A stretch of DNA of 12,471 bases from an uncultured Bacilli bacterium (GTDB lineage Bacteria > Bacillota_I > Bacilli_A > RF39 > UBA660): positions 1 through 12,471 of the forward strand of contig CANQPR010000036.1 in NCBI GenBank assembly GCA_947625715.1, written 5' to 3'. Under the pieces are notes generated by a model, which worked only from the letters and a program-made list of their open reading frames with translations, did not search any database and was not told where the DNA came from. Both the position numbers and the translations under genes were made by a program. Within the stretch, counting starts at the first letter, position 1; each line of letters starts with the position of its first letter. Positions 1 to 7,228 of this stretch are shown one piece after another.

Positions 1-2
1 TT

Positions 3-98
3 AACATAATTGATGCATGTGTTCGTCTAATGAATAATGAGCCTTATACTTTAGACGATATTTTGTCTAAAGCTGAAGAAAAAAAAGATAGTGAATAA
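3..98 (+). CDS. C-terminal fragment of an unidentified protein
   Basis: An open frame enters from the left edge and reads 31 codons to a TAA at 96-98. The visible tail is mixed hydrophobic and charged, with a helical stretch (DACVRLMNNEPYTLDDIL) and a Lys/Glu-rich end (SKAEEKKDSE). The other two forward frames are closed here or begin with stops, and the following spacer and strong promoter at 141-170 fit a gene ending at this point. I do not recognise the family from so short a tail. No T-rich hairpin follows the stop, so transcription may continue into the next unit. Confidence 0.55.
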   Translation, partial: NIIDACVRLMNNEPYTLDDILSKAEEKKDSE

Positions 99-125
99 TT
101 CACATCTTTTGACGTGGCTGTGAAT
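91..125. repeat. Three-arm inverted repeat between genes
   Basis: GTGAA at 91-95 is complementary to TTCAC at 99-103 across a 3-base gap that includes part of the upstream stop codon. The overlapping arm ATTCACA at 98-104 is a perfect 7-base complement of TGTGAAT at 119-125. The middle arm can therefore pair with only one partner at a time. No T-run follows, so this is not an ordinary terminator. It ends about 15 bases before the -35 box of the next gene, where an operator could sit. No function is shown. Confidence 0.35.
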
Positions 126-140
126 AGTAACTAAAAAAAC

Positions 141-170
141 TTGACATCAGTGGGGTATGTGTGCTAAAAT
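141..170 (+). promoter_or_regulatory. Sigma-A-type promoter for the 695-residue protein gene
   Basis: A perfect TTGACA at 141-146 is followed after 18 bases by TAAAAT at 165-170. A TGn extension (TGC, 162-164) sits directly before the -10. This is the best -35 in the window. The leader would be roughly 20 bases, with the ribosome binding site GAAGGGGG at 183-190 six bases before the ATG at 197. Strong constitutive-type expression is expected. Confidence 0.75.
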
Positions 171-196
171 AAAGCCCAATTTGAAGGGGGAACATT

Positions 197-2284
197 ATGA
201 AAAATTATAAAATTAAGAAAATAGATGATACACATTTTATCGAATATTATAACGGCATTGAAATCCATCATGAAGTAGATAAAAACAAAAATAAACCAAC
301 AATGAAAAAAGTTATTTATGCTGATGGAACGACTGGAATTTTTTTAGACAATTGTAAAAAAATTGAATTAAGAGATTCTTTTGGTAATTATCTTGGTAAA
401 TATGCTTTAACATTACGTACTAATAATAAAAAAGCTAAAATGCTTGATCAATTAAAATTTGTAAAAAGAAAAGTTGACAATCGTTATCAAAAAAAGAAAA
501 AAGAATTAATAGTATCTAATTCAAACTATGAACTTATACCAGTAGCTACTAAAAAGATGCCACTTAATAACGATAAAGAAAACATTAAGAAAATTAATGA
601 ATTATTAGAAAAAATTTCTATGACAGTTGTAAGTAATAATAATATTAAAAACTTACAAGATTTAGAAGAAGCTTTATTTACTGTTTTAAGATCAATAAAA
701 GAATATGATTTAGATAAAGTTTTAAATAATGCTTACACAGCATATGAAAATATCTTACTTTTAGAACAAAAACAGATGGACGAAAAACTTTTATTAAACA
801 TCAAAAATGAATTACCAGCTGTTACTTTAAATAACATTGAATACTTAGAATCTTCAATTAATTATATTAAAAACATAGCTAAAAATAAGAATATCAAAAA
901 TAAACGTTTACAAAAACAAATTACTTCTTATTTAAAACAATCAGAACAAATGTTAAATGCTCTTAAAGAAGGACGATTAATTAAAGAAGAACAATTAGTA
1001 AATAATAATGTTTTAAAAGACAATATTGTTGCTTCTTTAAATAATAATAAAAAAGAAAAGAAATTAAATAATTGGTTTCAAAAACAAAAAAACAAATGCC
1101 AAGAAACATTTAAAAATTGGCGATTAATGAAAGCTGATTATTTATCAATTAATTACTGGCGTCAAGCAAGAAATTTAACTAATAATAAAGAATTTTCTGA
1201 TATAACTGGTAAAGAAGTATGGAATTTAAATAAAATGACTAAAAAAGTTGTTAATAACATGTCTGATTTACCACAAACACAAACATATATGCCTGGTAAT
1301 TTAACTTACAATACAGCAAATGAAGTAAAAGATTCTTTAGATGATTTAATTTTTGCAAACGATAAAAAAGTCTTTAATAATAATTCATATTTAAATCACT
1401 TAAAAAACAATTTAAGTGAAGAAGAATATAATGAAAAAAAATTACAAGCTGAAAAAATGTTCAATGATTTAGCCTTATATGATGGAACAATGACTTTATT
1501 AAGTAAAGATGTCTTACAAAGAATGGAACAACATTATAAAGAATACAAAAATGCTATGAAAAAAATTAAAACCATTGGTTTATTAGGATTTTTAACAGCT
1601 ACCATAGCTATTGGTGGAAAAACACTTAAAAAAGATGAATTAGAACCTAGTAAAACAAGTGAAGAAATCTTATATGATGCACCAAGTGAAGATGAACAAA
1701 TTTTTGAAGGTAATTTCACCAAAATTGATGATGAAAAAGAAAAAACTAAAGAAGAAACAATCATTTTAAATGATGTAAAACCTAGTGAAGATGTAACACT
1801 TAATGAAGAAACAACTATTTTAGATGATGTAAAACCTAGTGAAGATGTAATACTTGATGAAGAAACGATAATTAAAGATAGCAATGATTTTACTAATCCT
1901 AATGAATATACAACTACAACTATCAAAAAAGAACAATTAAATCAATATAAAGAAATTTTAAATGAATTAAAAGTTTATATTAATGAAGAAATAAAAATTA
2001 AAGATGATGCTTTAATATACAGCGATATTATTTCTGTAGCCAATAAAGAAAATGGTAAACATTCTTTATATGGTAGTGATATTACAAGAACTGTTGAATC
2101 AATTGTTTTAAGTAATGGAAGTGATATCGTTAATGTTAAAACCGATGAAGAAGCAAAAGAATATATAAATAGGGGTTATAAAGAAGTAGGGGTAAGTGTC
2201 TTAAATCAATACTCTAATTCTAATAAAACTATTGAAGGGCGTTATGAAATTGATGATGTAGTAACCTTTTCCTTAAAAAAGTAA
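197..2284 (+). CDS. Unrecognised single-span membrane protein with a repeat linker
   Basis: I do not recognise this 695-residue protein. Residues 1-75 look like a small beta-rich domain (alternating I/Y/V/T with Gly turns). Residues about 80-450 are Lys/Asn/Glu/Leu-rich and mostly helical, with probable coiled-coil stretches. One hydrophobic segment lies at about 458-474 (TIGLLGFLTATIAIGG), flanked by lysines on both sides, so topology is not decided by charge. After it comes an acidic, Thr/Ser-rich linker (about 480-575) holding two copies of an 18-residue repeat (519-536 and 537-554). A compact C-terminal region (about 578-695) looks folded. There is no N-terminal signal peptide, so the large N-terminal part is probably cytoplasmic and the linker plus C-terminal region outside. 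The start is well supported by GAAGGGGG at 183-190, six bases upstream. The gene has its own promoter and terminator and so is probably a single-gene unit. A scaffold, envelope-linking or adhesin-like role is possible but not shown. Confidence 0.85.
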   Translation: MKNYKIKKIDDTHFIEYYNGIEIHHEVDKNKNKPTMKKVIYADGTTGIFLDNCKKIELRDSFGNYLGKYALTLRTNNKKAKMLDQLKFVKRKVDNRYQKKKKELIVSNSNYELIPVATKKMPLNNDKENIKKINELLEKISMTVVSNNNIKNLQDLEEALFTVLRSIKEYDLDKVLNNAYTAYENILLLEQKQMDEKLLLNIKNELPAVTLNNIEYLESSINYIKNIAKNKNIKNKRLQKQITSYLKQSEQMLNALKEGRLIKEEQLVNNNVLKDNIVASLNNNKKEKKLNNWFQKQKNKCQETFKNWRLMKADYLSINYWRQARNLTNNKEFSDITGKEVWNLNKMTKKVVNNMSDLPQTQTYMPGNLTYNTANEVKDSLDDLIFANDKKVFNNNSYLNHLKNNLSEEEYNEKKLQAEKMFNDLALYDGTMTLLSKDVLQRMEQHYKEYKNAMKKIKTIGLLGFLTATIAIGGKTLKKDELEPSKTSEEILYDAPSEDEQIFEGNFTKIDDEKEKTKEETIILNDVKPSEDVTLNEETTILDDVKPSEDVILDEETIIKDSNDFTNPNEYTTTTIKKEQLNQYKEILNELKVYINEEIKIKDDALIYSDIISVANKENGKHSLYGSDITRTVESIVLSNGSDIVNVKTDEEAKEYINRGYKEVGVSVLNQYSNSNKTIEGRYEIDDVVTFSLKK
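1751..1876 (+). repeat. 54-base in-frame tandem repeat in the acidic linker
   Basis: Two head-to-tail 54-base copies (1751-1804, 1805-1858) differ at about five positions, and a partial third copy (1859-1876) starts in the same phase. They encode an 18-residue unit beginning EET and containing DVKPSEDV. Because 54 is a multiple of three, gain or loss of copies would keep the frame and only change linker length. Confidence 0.85.
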
Positions 2285-2307
2285 GAGAAAGTCTCTTATT
2301 TTTTTTT
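2282..2307 (+). terminator. Intrinsic terminator starting at the stop codon
   Basis: TAAGAGA at 2282-2288 pairs perfectly with TCTCTTA at 2292-2298 around a 3-base loop, followed by nine T at 2299-2307. The first three stem bases are the TAA stop of the 695-residue protein gene. It serves the plus strand. Confidence 0.8.
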
Positions 2308-2310
2308 ATA

Positions 2311-2336
2311 AAAAGACAAGTTTTTAAGCTTGTCTT
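2311..2336 (-). terminator. Terminator of the RNase J gene
   Basis: AAGACAAG at 2313-2320 pairs perfectly with CTTGTCTT at 2329-2336 around an 8-base loop. On the minus strand the hairpin starts inside the last codons of the RNase J gene, with the stop codon in the loop, and is followed by only a short T tract. It is therefore weaker than its plus-strand neighbour, but the convergent A/T tract between the two hairpins serves both directions. Confidence 0.6.
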
Positions 2337-3997
2337 ACTTCCATTATAACTGGTAAAATCATTGGATGTCTACCTGTTAAACTATTAATATAAGGATATA
2401 AATCTAAGATAATTTGATTTTTTAAATCGGTATAAGAATAAGTATTTTTTTGTAAAGCATCTTTAACAATAGATGTTATTTTTCGTTCAATTTTTTCAAT
2501 TAATTCAGCATTTTCATTAACCATAATAAATCCTCTTGTAGTTACATTAGGTTTTATTAGTAATTGTCTTGTCATAGGATTAATATTAATAATAGTTAAT
2601 AAAATGCCATCTTTACTCATTGTTTTTCTATCTTTTAATATAATAGAACCAACATCTCCAACTCTTGAACCATCAACATAAACATCACCAGCTTCCACGC
2701 TTTCACCACGTCTTACACCTTCATTTGTTAATTCAACAACATCTCCATTTTTACAAATAAAGATATTTTCACTAGGTATATCACAATCCATAGCTAATTG
2801 TTTGTGAGCCATTAGCATTCGATATTCCCCATGCATAGGCATAAAATATTGTGGTTTAACAAGTCGAAGCATTAATTTTAATTCTTCTTGCTTAGCATGC
2901 CCAGAAGTATGAATATCACTAAATTCTTCATTCGTATAAACATTAACGCCTCGTAAATAAAGTTTGTTTATAACCCGGTTAACACTAGCGGCATTACCAG
3001 GAATTGGTTTAGCTGAAAAAATAACTAAATCATCATTTAAAAGACTTATTTGTTTATGAACTCCATTTGCAATTCTTGTTAAAGCTGCCAGTGGTTCACC
3101 TTGTGAACCAGTACATAAAATACATACTTCATTTCTCTTTAAACTTTTAGCTTTATTAGCATCAATAAAAATACTTCTATCTTTTAACAACCCATTATTA
3201 AGTGCAATTTCAATACTTGTTTCCATAGAACGACCAAAAGTAACAATTTGGCGATTATTTTTTCTACATGTCTCAACAATATGTTTAATACGATAAATAT
3301 TAGAAGCAAAAGTTGCAATTATTACACGACCATAATGTTTAGAAATAATATCATTTAAAGTTTCATCAACACAAGATTCACTTTTTGAAAATCCTGGTGA
3401 TAAAGCATTAGTACTATCACTTAATAATATTTTAACACCCTCACTACCAATTTTAGCCATTTTATGTAAATTAGCCATTGGTCCAATAGGCGTTAAATCA
3501 AATTTAAAATCACCGGTTTCAAAAATAACGCCTTGAGGTGTATGAATTACCACCGCATAACTATCAGGAATAGAGTGGGTAGTATTAATAAATTCCACAT
3601 GAAAATGCTTAGTATCAATCAAAGAATTTTCATCAATTGGAATAATATGTTCATATTTTATATTATTATCATTTAATTTTCTTTCAATTAAACTAATAGC
3701 AATTTTAGGTGAATAAATTACCGGTATTTTAACATGTTGTAATAAAAAAGCAATTCCCCCAATATGATCTTCATGACCATGCGTAATAATTAAACCTTTT
3801 ATTTTACTTTCATTTTTCTTTAAATAAGTAAAATCTTGAATAACATAATCAATACCCATAAGTTCTTCTTCTGGAAACATTACCCCAGCATCAATAACTA
3901 AAATTTCATTTTGGTGAGTAATTACATACATATTTTTACCGACTTCACCCAAGCCACCTAAAGCAACAATAGATGTTACATCATTTTTATTTTGCAT
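2324..3997 (-). CDS. rnjA: Ribonuclease J (J1-like), MBL-fold exo/endoribonuclease
   Basis: RNase J is a zinc-dependent metallo-beta-lactamase/beta-CASP nuclease that degrades RNA from monophosphorylated 5' ends and also cuts internally. It is central to mRNA turnover and rRNA maturation in Firmicutes. The 557 residues match the usual length (about 555). The metal motif HGHEDH is intact at 73-78. TTHSIPDS follows at 139-146, TGDFKFD at 161-167, the beta-CASP region with GRSMETSIEI near 255-264, SGHAKQEE at 365-372 and MHGEYRM at 388-394. The C-terminal domain ends in RHPMILPVIMEV, as J1 does. The complete HxHxDH set argues for the active J1 type rather than a degenerate J2. The start is supported by AAGGGAG (4010-4004), six bases before the ATG. 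The gene stands alone and diverges from ftsY across interlocked promoters, an unusual neighbour for it as far as I know. Confidence 0.96.
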   Translation of the reverse strand: MQNKNDVTSIVALGGLGEVGKNMYVITHQNEILVIDAGVMFPEEELMGIDYVIQDFTYLKKNESKIKGLIITHGHEDHIGGIAFLLQHVKIPVIYSPKIAISLIERKLNDNNIKYEHIIPIDENSLIDTKHFHVEFINTTHSIPDSYAVVIHTPQGVIFETGDFKFDLTPIGPMANLHKMAKIGSEGVKILLSDSTNALSPGFSKSESCVDETLNDIISKHYGRVIIATFASNIYRIKHIVETCRKNNRQIVTFGRSMETSIEIALNNGLLKDRSIFIDANKAKSLKRNEVCILCTGSQGEPLAALTRIANGVHKQISLLNDDLVIFSAKPIPGNAASVNRVINKLYLRGVNVYTNEEFSDIHTSGHAKQEELKLMLRLVKPQYFMPMHGEYRMLMAHKQLAMDCDIPSENIFICKNGDVVELTNEGVRRGESVEAGDVYVDGSRVGDVGSIILKDRKTMSKDGILLTIININPMTRQLLIKPNVTTRGFIMVNENAELIEKIERKITSIVKDALQKNTYSYTDLKNQIILDLYPYINSLTGRHPMILPVIMEVRQA

Positions 3998-4044
3998 AAA
4001 TATCTCCCTTCAAATAAAAAAATAAAAGTTGTTTAGATATCCAA

Positions 4045-4073
4045 ATTATAGCGCAAAAAATTGCCAATGTCTA
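4045..4073 (-). promoter_or_regulatory. Promoter of the RNase J gene
   Basis: Read on the minus strand, TAGACA (4073-4068) is separated by exactly 17 bases from a perfect TATAAT (4050-4045). The leader would be about 40 bases before the ATG at 3997. Its -35 box lies in the spacer of the opposing ftsY promoter. Confidence 0.7.
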
Positions 4074-4089
4074 GTTTTAATGTTATACT
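4061..4089 (+). promoter_or_regulatory. Promoter of the ftsY-ylxM-ffh operon
   Basis: TTGCCA at 4061-4066 is followed after 17 bases by TATACT at 4084-4089, with a TGT extension at 4081-4083 (extended -10). The ribosome binding site AGAAAGGA at 4104-4111 lies eight bases before the ftsY ATG. Its -35 lies in the spacer of the minus-strand RNase J promoter. Confidence 0.7.
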
Positions 4090-4119
4090 AATACTTAGTA
4101 ATTAGAAAGGAATTTTTTT

Positions 4120-5097
4120 ATGGGATTATTTAATAAATTAAAAAATATAATCAAAAAAACAGATGAAGAAAAAGAACAATTAAATCTTTATGACAAAGGT
4201 TTAGAAAAAACAAGAAAGGAATTTGTTTCTAAATTAAATTTATTAGGAATTAAATATACAAAAATAAGTGAACAATATTTTGAAGAATTAGAAAATTTAC
4301 TTATTATGGCCGATATAGGTGTTAATACGGTTTTTGATTTTATGGAAAAATTGCGTAATCGTGTAAAAAAAGAAAATATTAGTGATACTAAATATTTAAC
4401 GGAAGTAATAATTGATGAATTATTTATTATTTATGTTGATGAAGGTAACTTAACTGATAAATTAAATGAAGCACCAAGTGGCCCTACTATTATTTTGATG
4501 GTGGGAGTAAATGGTGTTGGTAAAACAACTACCATTGCCAAATTAGCTTATAAATATAAAAATTTAGGTAAAAAAGTTTTAATGATTGGCGCAGATACAT
4601 TTCGAGCTGGAGCCGTTGCTCAATTAAAATTATGGAGTGAAAAAGTGGGTTGTGATTTTATAGGGAAAGAAAAAACAGATCCCTCAGGTGTCATTTATGA
4701 TGGACTAGAGTATGCTTTAAAAAATGATATTGATTTGGTCTTAATTGACACTGCTGGAAGACTACAAAATAAAGTTAATTTAATGAATGAACTAGAAAAA
4801 ATGAACCGAGTAATTGGCAAAATAATTCCTAATGCGCCTCATGAAACCTTATTAGTAATAGATGCTACCACCGGTCAAAATGCTATTATGCAAGCTGAAG
4901 CATTTAAAAACATTACTAATATTACTGGTATTGTTTTGACTAAATTAGATGGAACCGCCAAAGGAGGCATTGTTCTAGCTATTAAACAATCGGTCAAACT
5001 ACCGGTCAAATTTGTTGGTTTAGGTGAGGGTATAGAAGATTTACAACCTTTTGATATTGAATCATATATATATGGTTTATTTAAAGATATGGTGTAA
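4120..5097 (+). CDS. ftsY: Signal recognition particle receptor FtsY
   Basis: FtsY is the membrane-associated SRP receptor GTPase. It pairs with Ffh so that ribosomes making membrane proteins are handed to the Sec translocon. The 325 residues match the short Bacillus type, with little acidic A domain: a basic N-terminal helix (about 1-15), the N domain four-helix bundle (about 20-110), then the G domain. Visible GTPase motifs are GVNGVGKTT (129-137), DTFRAGA (159-165), DTAGR (210-214), TKLDG (274-278) and the closing GEGIEDLQPFD (302-312). It is first in a three-gene operon: its TAA ends one base before the ATG of ylxM, and ffh follows. The start is fixed by AGAAAGGA eight bases upstream. Confidence 0.97.
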   Translation: MGLFNKLKNIIKKTDEEKEQLNLYDKGLEKTRKEFVSKLNLLGIKYTKISEQYFEELENLLIMADIGVNTVFDFMEKLRNRVKKENISDTKYLTEVIIDELFIIYVDEGNLTDKLNEAPSGPTIILMVGVNGVGKTTTIAKLAYKYKNLGKKVLMIGADTFRAGAVAQLKLWSEKVGCDFIGKEKTDPSGVIYDGLEYALKNDIDLVLIDTAGRLQNKVNLMNELEKMNRVIGKIIPNAPHETLLVIDATTGQNAIMQAEAFKNITNITGIVLTKLDGTAKGGIVLAIKQSVKLPVKFVGLGEGIEDLQPFDIESYIYGLFKDMV

Positions 5098-5098
5098 T

Positions 5099-5392
5099 AT
5101 GGACAAAGTTATATATTATAATAGTTTATATAGTATCTATGGGGAATTATTAACCGATAAAGAAAAAGAACTATTTTGCTTATACTATGAAGAAAATTTA
5201 ACTATGGAAGAAATAGCTAATTTAAAAAAAATAAGTAAAAGTGCTGTTGGTAAAAGAATAAAAGATGCTATGCAAAAATTACAATTATATGAAAGTAAAA
5301 TAAAAATGTTAAGTAAAACCAATCAAATTATAAATATTGTCAATGAAGAAGAAAAAGAAAAAATTATCAAAATAATTGCTGAGGAGGAATAA
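5099..5392 (+). CDS. ylxM: YlxM-like helix-turn-helix protein, SRP-associated
   Basis: YlxM proteins are small HTH proteins encoded next to ffh in Firmicutes. They have been linked to SRP function, including modulation of SRP GTPase activity in streptococci. From the ATG at 5099 the product is 97 residues, close to family size (about 110). The N-terminal part (YYNSLYSIYGELLTDKEKEL) and the sigma-region-4-like HTH at about 33-57 (LTMEEIANLKKISKSAVGKR) fit the family, followed by a charged helical tail. An in-frame ATG at 5051 lies inside ftsY and would add 16 residues; I reject it because 5099 abuts the ftsY stop (one base between them) and gives the family-type N-terminus. No strong ribosome binding site precedes 5099, so translation is probably coupled to ftsY. 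Its last codons carry the ffh ribosome binding site. Confidence 0.88.
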   Translation: MDKVIYYNSLYSIYGELLTDKEKELFCLYYEENLTMEEIANLKKISKSAVGKRIKDAMQKLQLYESKIKMLSKTNQIINIVNEEEKEKIIKIIAEEE

Positions 5393-5394
5393 AA

Positions 5395-6702
5395 ATGTTT
5401 GAATATTTAGGTGATCGCTTATCAAAAGCTATTCAAAATATCAAAAAAATGGGTCGTATTACCGAAGATAACATTCAAGATGCTATGCGCGAGATAAGAA
5501 TGGCGTTACTGGAAGCTGATGTAAATTACCAAGTAGTTAAAGAATTTGTAAATAAAGTCAAAGAAAAAGCTTTAGGAGCCGAAGTAAGTAAAAGTTTAAG
5601 ACCCGATGAATTATTTATTAAAATTGTTAAAGATGAATTAATTGATTTATTAGGAAATGACCAATCACAATTAGAAACTTCAAAAAATCCCACACTTTTA
5701 ATGCTGGTAGGTTTACAAGGCTCTGGAAAAACAACCACTGCTGGTAAATTAGCTAATTATCTTCGAAAGAAAAAAAGTAAAAAACCACTTTTAGTAGCTT
5801 GTGATATTTATCGACCTGCAGCTATTTCTCAATTAAAAGATATTGGTTCATCACTAAATATTCCTGTTTATGAAGAAGGAATTAAAGACCCTTTAGATAT
5901 CATTAAAAATGCTTTAGAATATGCAAAAACCAATCAGTATGATTATATTATAATAGATACAGCGGGCCGTTTACACATTGATGAACAATTAATGAATGAA
6001 TTAAAAAATATAGCAACTACATATAATCCATCAGAAATATTACTTGTCTTAGATGCCATGATGGGTCAAGATGCAATAAATGTAATTAATGGTTTTAATG
6101 AAGCTTTAAATTTAACAGGTTGTATATTAACTAAATTAGATGGTAATACCAAAGGTGGTGTAGCCTTATCAGTTAGATATTTAACTAATGTTCCCATAAA
6201 ATTTGTTGGTGATGGTGAAAAATTAGATAACTTAAGTGAATTTTATCCTGTAAGAATGGCTGAAAGAATTTTAGATATGGGAGACATCATGGGAATCGCG
6301 GAAAAAGTTGAAGGTATTATTTCCGAAGAAGAAGCCATCAATCAAACCAAAAGAATGCAAAGTGGTAAATTTGATTTAGAAGATTTTTTACAAACCTTTA
6401 AACAAATAAAAAAATTAGGACCTTTAGAAAATATTATTAAATTATTACCTCAAGCAAGAAAAATGGGTTTAAATGATATTCACATTGATCCCAAACAAAT
6501 GGCCCATATTGAAGCAATTATTTTATCCATGACTCCATATGAAAGAAGACATCCAGAAATATTAAAAGCTTCACGAAAACAAAGAATTGCCAAAGGTAGT
6601 GGAAGAAGCGTTGAAGAAGTAAACAGACTTTTAAATCAATTTGAAGAAATGAAAAAAATGATGAAAATGATGAAAAATGGGCAAATGAAATTACCATTTT
6701 AA
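5395..6702 (+). CDS. ffh: Signal recognition particle protein Ffh (SRP54)
   Basis: Ffh binds 4.5S/6S RNA and the signal sequences of nascent membrane proteins, then docks on FtsY through its own GTPase. The 435 residues show an N domain (about 1-95) and a G domain with GLQGSGKTT (106-114), DIYRPAA (137-143), DTAGR (188-192), TKLDG (246-250) and GDGEKLDNL (272-280). The Met-rich M domain (about 320-435) contains the RNA-binding signature around SMTPYERRHPEIL (378-390) and RIAKGSGRS (397-405). It ends in a Met/Lys-rich tail (419-432). The start has a strong GAGGAGGA at 5381-5388, inside the end of ylxM and six bases before the ATG. The usual followers (rpsP, rimM, trmD) are absent here. No clear terminator follows the TAA. 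Confidence 0.97.
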   Translation: MFEYLGDRLSKAIQNIKKMGRITEDNIQDAMREIRMALLEADVNYQVVKEFVNKVKEKALGAEVSKSLRPDELFIKIVKDELIDLLGNDQSQLETSKNPTLLMLVGLQGSGKTTTAGKLANYLRKKKSKKPLLVACDIYRPAAISQLKDIGSSLNIPVYEEGIKDPLDIIKNALEYAKTNQYDYIIIDTAGRLHIDEQLMNELKNIATTYNPSEILLVLDAMMGQDAINVINGFNEALNLTGCILTKLDGNTKGGVALSVRYLTNVPIKFVGDGEKLDNLSEFYPVRMAERILDMGDIMGIAEKVEGIISEEEAINQTKRMQSGKFDLEDFLQTFKQIKKLGPLENIIKLLPQARKMGLNDIHIDPKQMAHIEAIILSMTPYERRHPEILKASRKQRIAKGSGRSVEEVNRLLNQFEEMKKMMKMMKNGQMKLPF

Positions 6703-6735
6703 ATAGAAAAAATTATTAAAAAAGAAAATGAATCT

Positions 6736-6755
6736 TTAATTTGCCTAGGCATTAA
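6736..6755. repeat. Imperfect palindrome after ffh
   Basis: A perfect 10-base palindrome TGCCTAGGCA at 6742-6751 is bordered by TTAAT (6736-6740) and ATTAA (6751-6755), giving a larger dyad if two bases bulge. It is followed by A, not T, so it is not a plus-strand terminator. It overlaps the place where the -35 of the next promoter would be, so a protein-binding site is possible. Confidence 0.35.
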
Positions 6756-6775
6756 AAAAAATTACACATACACTA
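6750..6775 (+). promoter_or_regulatory. Candidate sporulation-sigma (SigE/SigK-type) promoter
   Basis: CATACACTA at 6767-6775 matches the -10 of mother-cell sporulation sigma factors (CATA, three bases, TA). The -35 is poor: the closest candidate is CATTAA at 6750-6755. I find no sigma-A -10 of quality here. Transcription would start near 6781, so the leader would be very short, with AGAAAGGA (6781-6788) almost at its 5' end. The call rests on one motif and on the coat-like product. Confidence 0.4.
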
Positions 6776-6797
6776 AGTCTAGAAAGGAATGACGTGT

Positions 6798-7148
6798 ATG
6801 TTAAAAAGCAATGCTTGCGAAAGAGATAATATGCAAATGAATTATGAACAATCAACCCAAATGAGTTATGGAACAAATAACTGTGGTTGTAATATGTCTA
6901 CTGGTAGTATAAATCCATGCCCAATGCCTAGTTGCCCACCTTCTCAAACTTGTTGCTGTCAACCAATAACTGAATGTCCTCAAAATCAAGTTTGTCATCG
7001 CGTAATAAATTATGAAGTACCACATCTAATGCCAATGAATACAACTGTTGTTAATCATCATATTTATAATCATACTTATACTCCAATTTATTCATATAAC
7101 GAAGTTGATGAAGTTGAGAATGTTTATAATCGTTGTAATTGCAAATAA
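6798..7148 (+). CDS. Small Cys-rich protein resembling spore coat protein CotD
   Basis: This 116-residue protein has 12 cysteines, mostly at 7-66 and in the last four residues (CNCK), plus many Asn, Met, Pro and His. Residues 74-93 (VPHLMPMNTTVVNHHIYNHT) resemble the core of Bacillus CotD, which has a VPHIHP..TT.VNH..F.H pattern. The preceding CQPITECPQNQVCH also fits a CotD-like metal- or disulfide-rich segment. CotD-type proteins lie in the inner spore coat. No signal peptide or membrane segment is seen, which fits coat assembly from the mother cell. I place the start at 6798, since AGAAAGGA (6781-6788) lies nine bases before it; the in-frame ATG at 6789 touches that site. A strong terminator follows. 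Alternatives are a Cys-rich metal-binding or envelope protein. The homology is by eye. Confidence 0.7.
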   Translation: MLKSNACERDNMQMNYEQSTQMSYGTNNCGCNMSTGSINPCPMPSCPPSQTCCCQPITECPQNQVCHRVINYEVPHLMPMNTTVVNHHIYNHTYTPIYSYNEVDEVENVYNRCNCK

Positions 7149-7162
7149 GTTTAAAAATGTAG

Positions 7163-7190
7163 GAAAATCTTTTAAAGGTTTTCTTTTTTT
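7163..7190 (+). terminator. Intrinsic terminator after the coat-like gene
   Basis: The sequence from 7163 to 7183 folds into a 9-base-pair stem (one G-U pair) with a 3-base loop, followed by seven T at 7184-7190. It isolates the surface-protein pair downstream from read-through. Confidence 0.85.
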
Positions 7191-7228
7191 AACCCTAAAA
7201 ATTCCATTGAAAATTAGTACAAAAGTCA

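Noticed and set aside
98..125. CIRCE-type or CRP-type operator
   Set aside because: The arms do not match TTAGCACTC/GAGTGCTAA, and the TCACA/TGTGA order is reversed relative to a CRP site.
1534..1926. Open frame of 130 codons on the minus strand
   Set aside because: It lies wholly inside the 695-residue protein gene, mirrors its Glu/Lys-rich repeat as Ser/Leu-rich sequence, and has no ribosome binding site that I can see.
5051..5098. N-terminal extension of ylxM from an ATG at 5051
   Set aside because: It lies inside ftsY in another frame and adds residues absent from the family; the ATG at 5099 abuts the ftsY stop.
6742..6751. Palindrome TGCCTAGGCA as the ffh terminator
   Set aside because: It has no room for a normal loop as a perfect stem and is followed by A rather than T.
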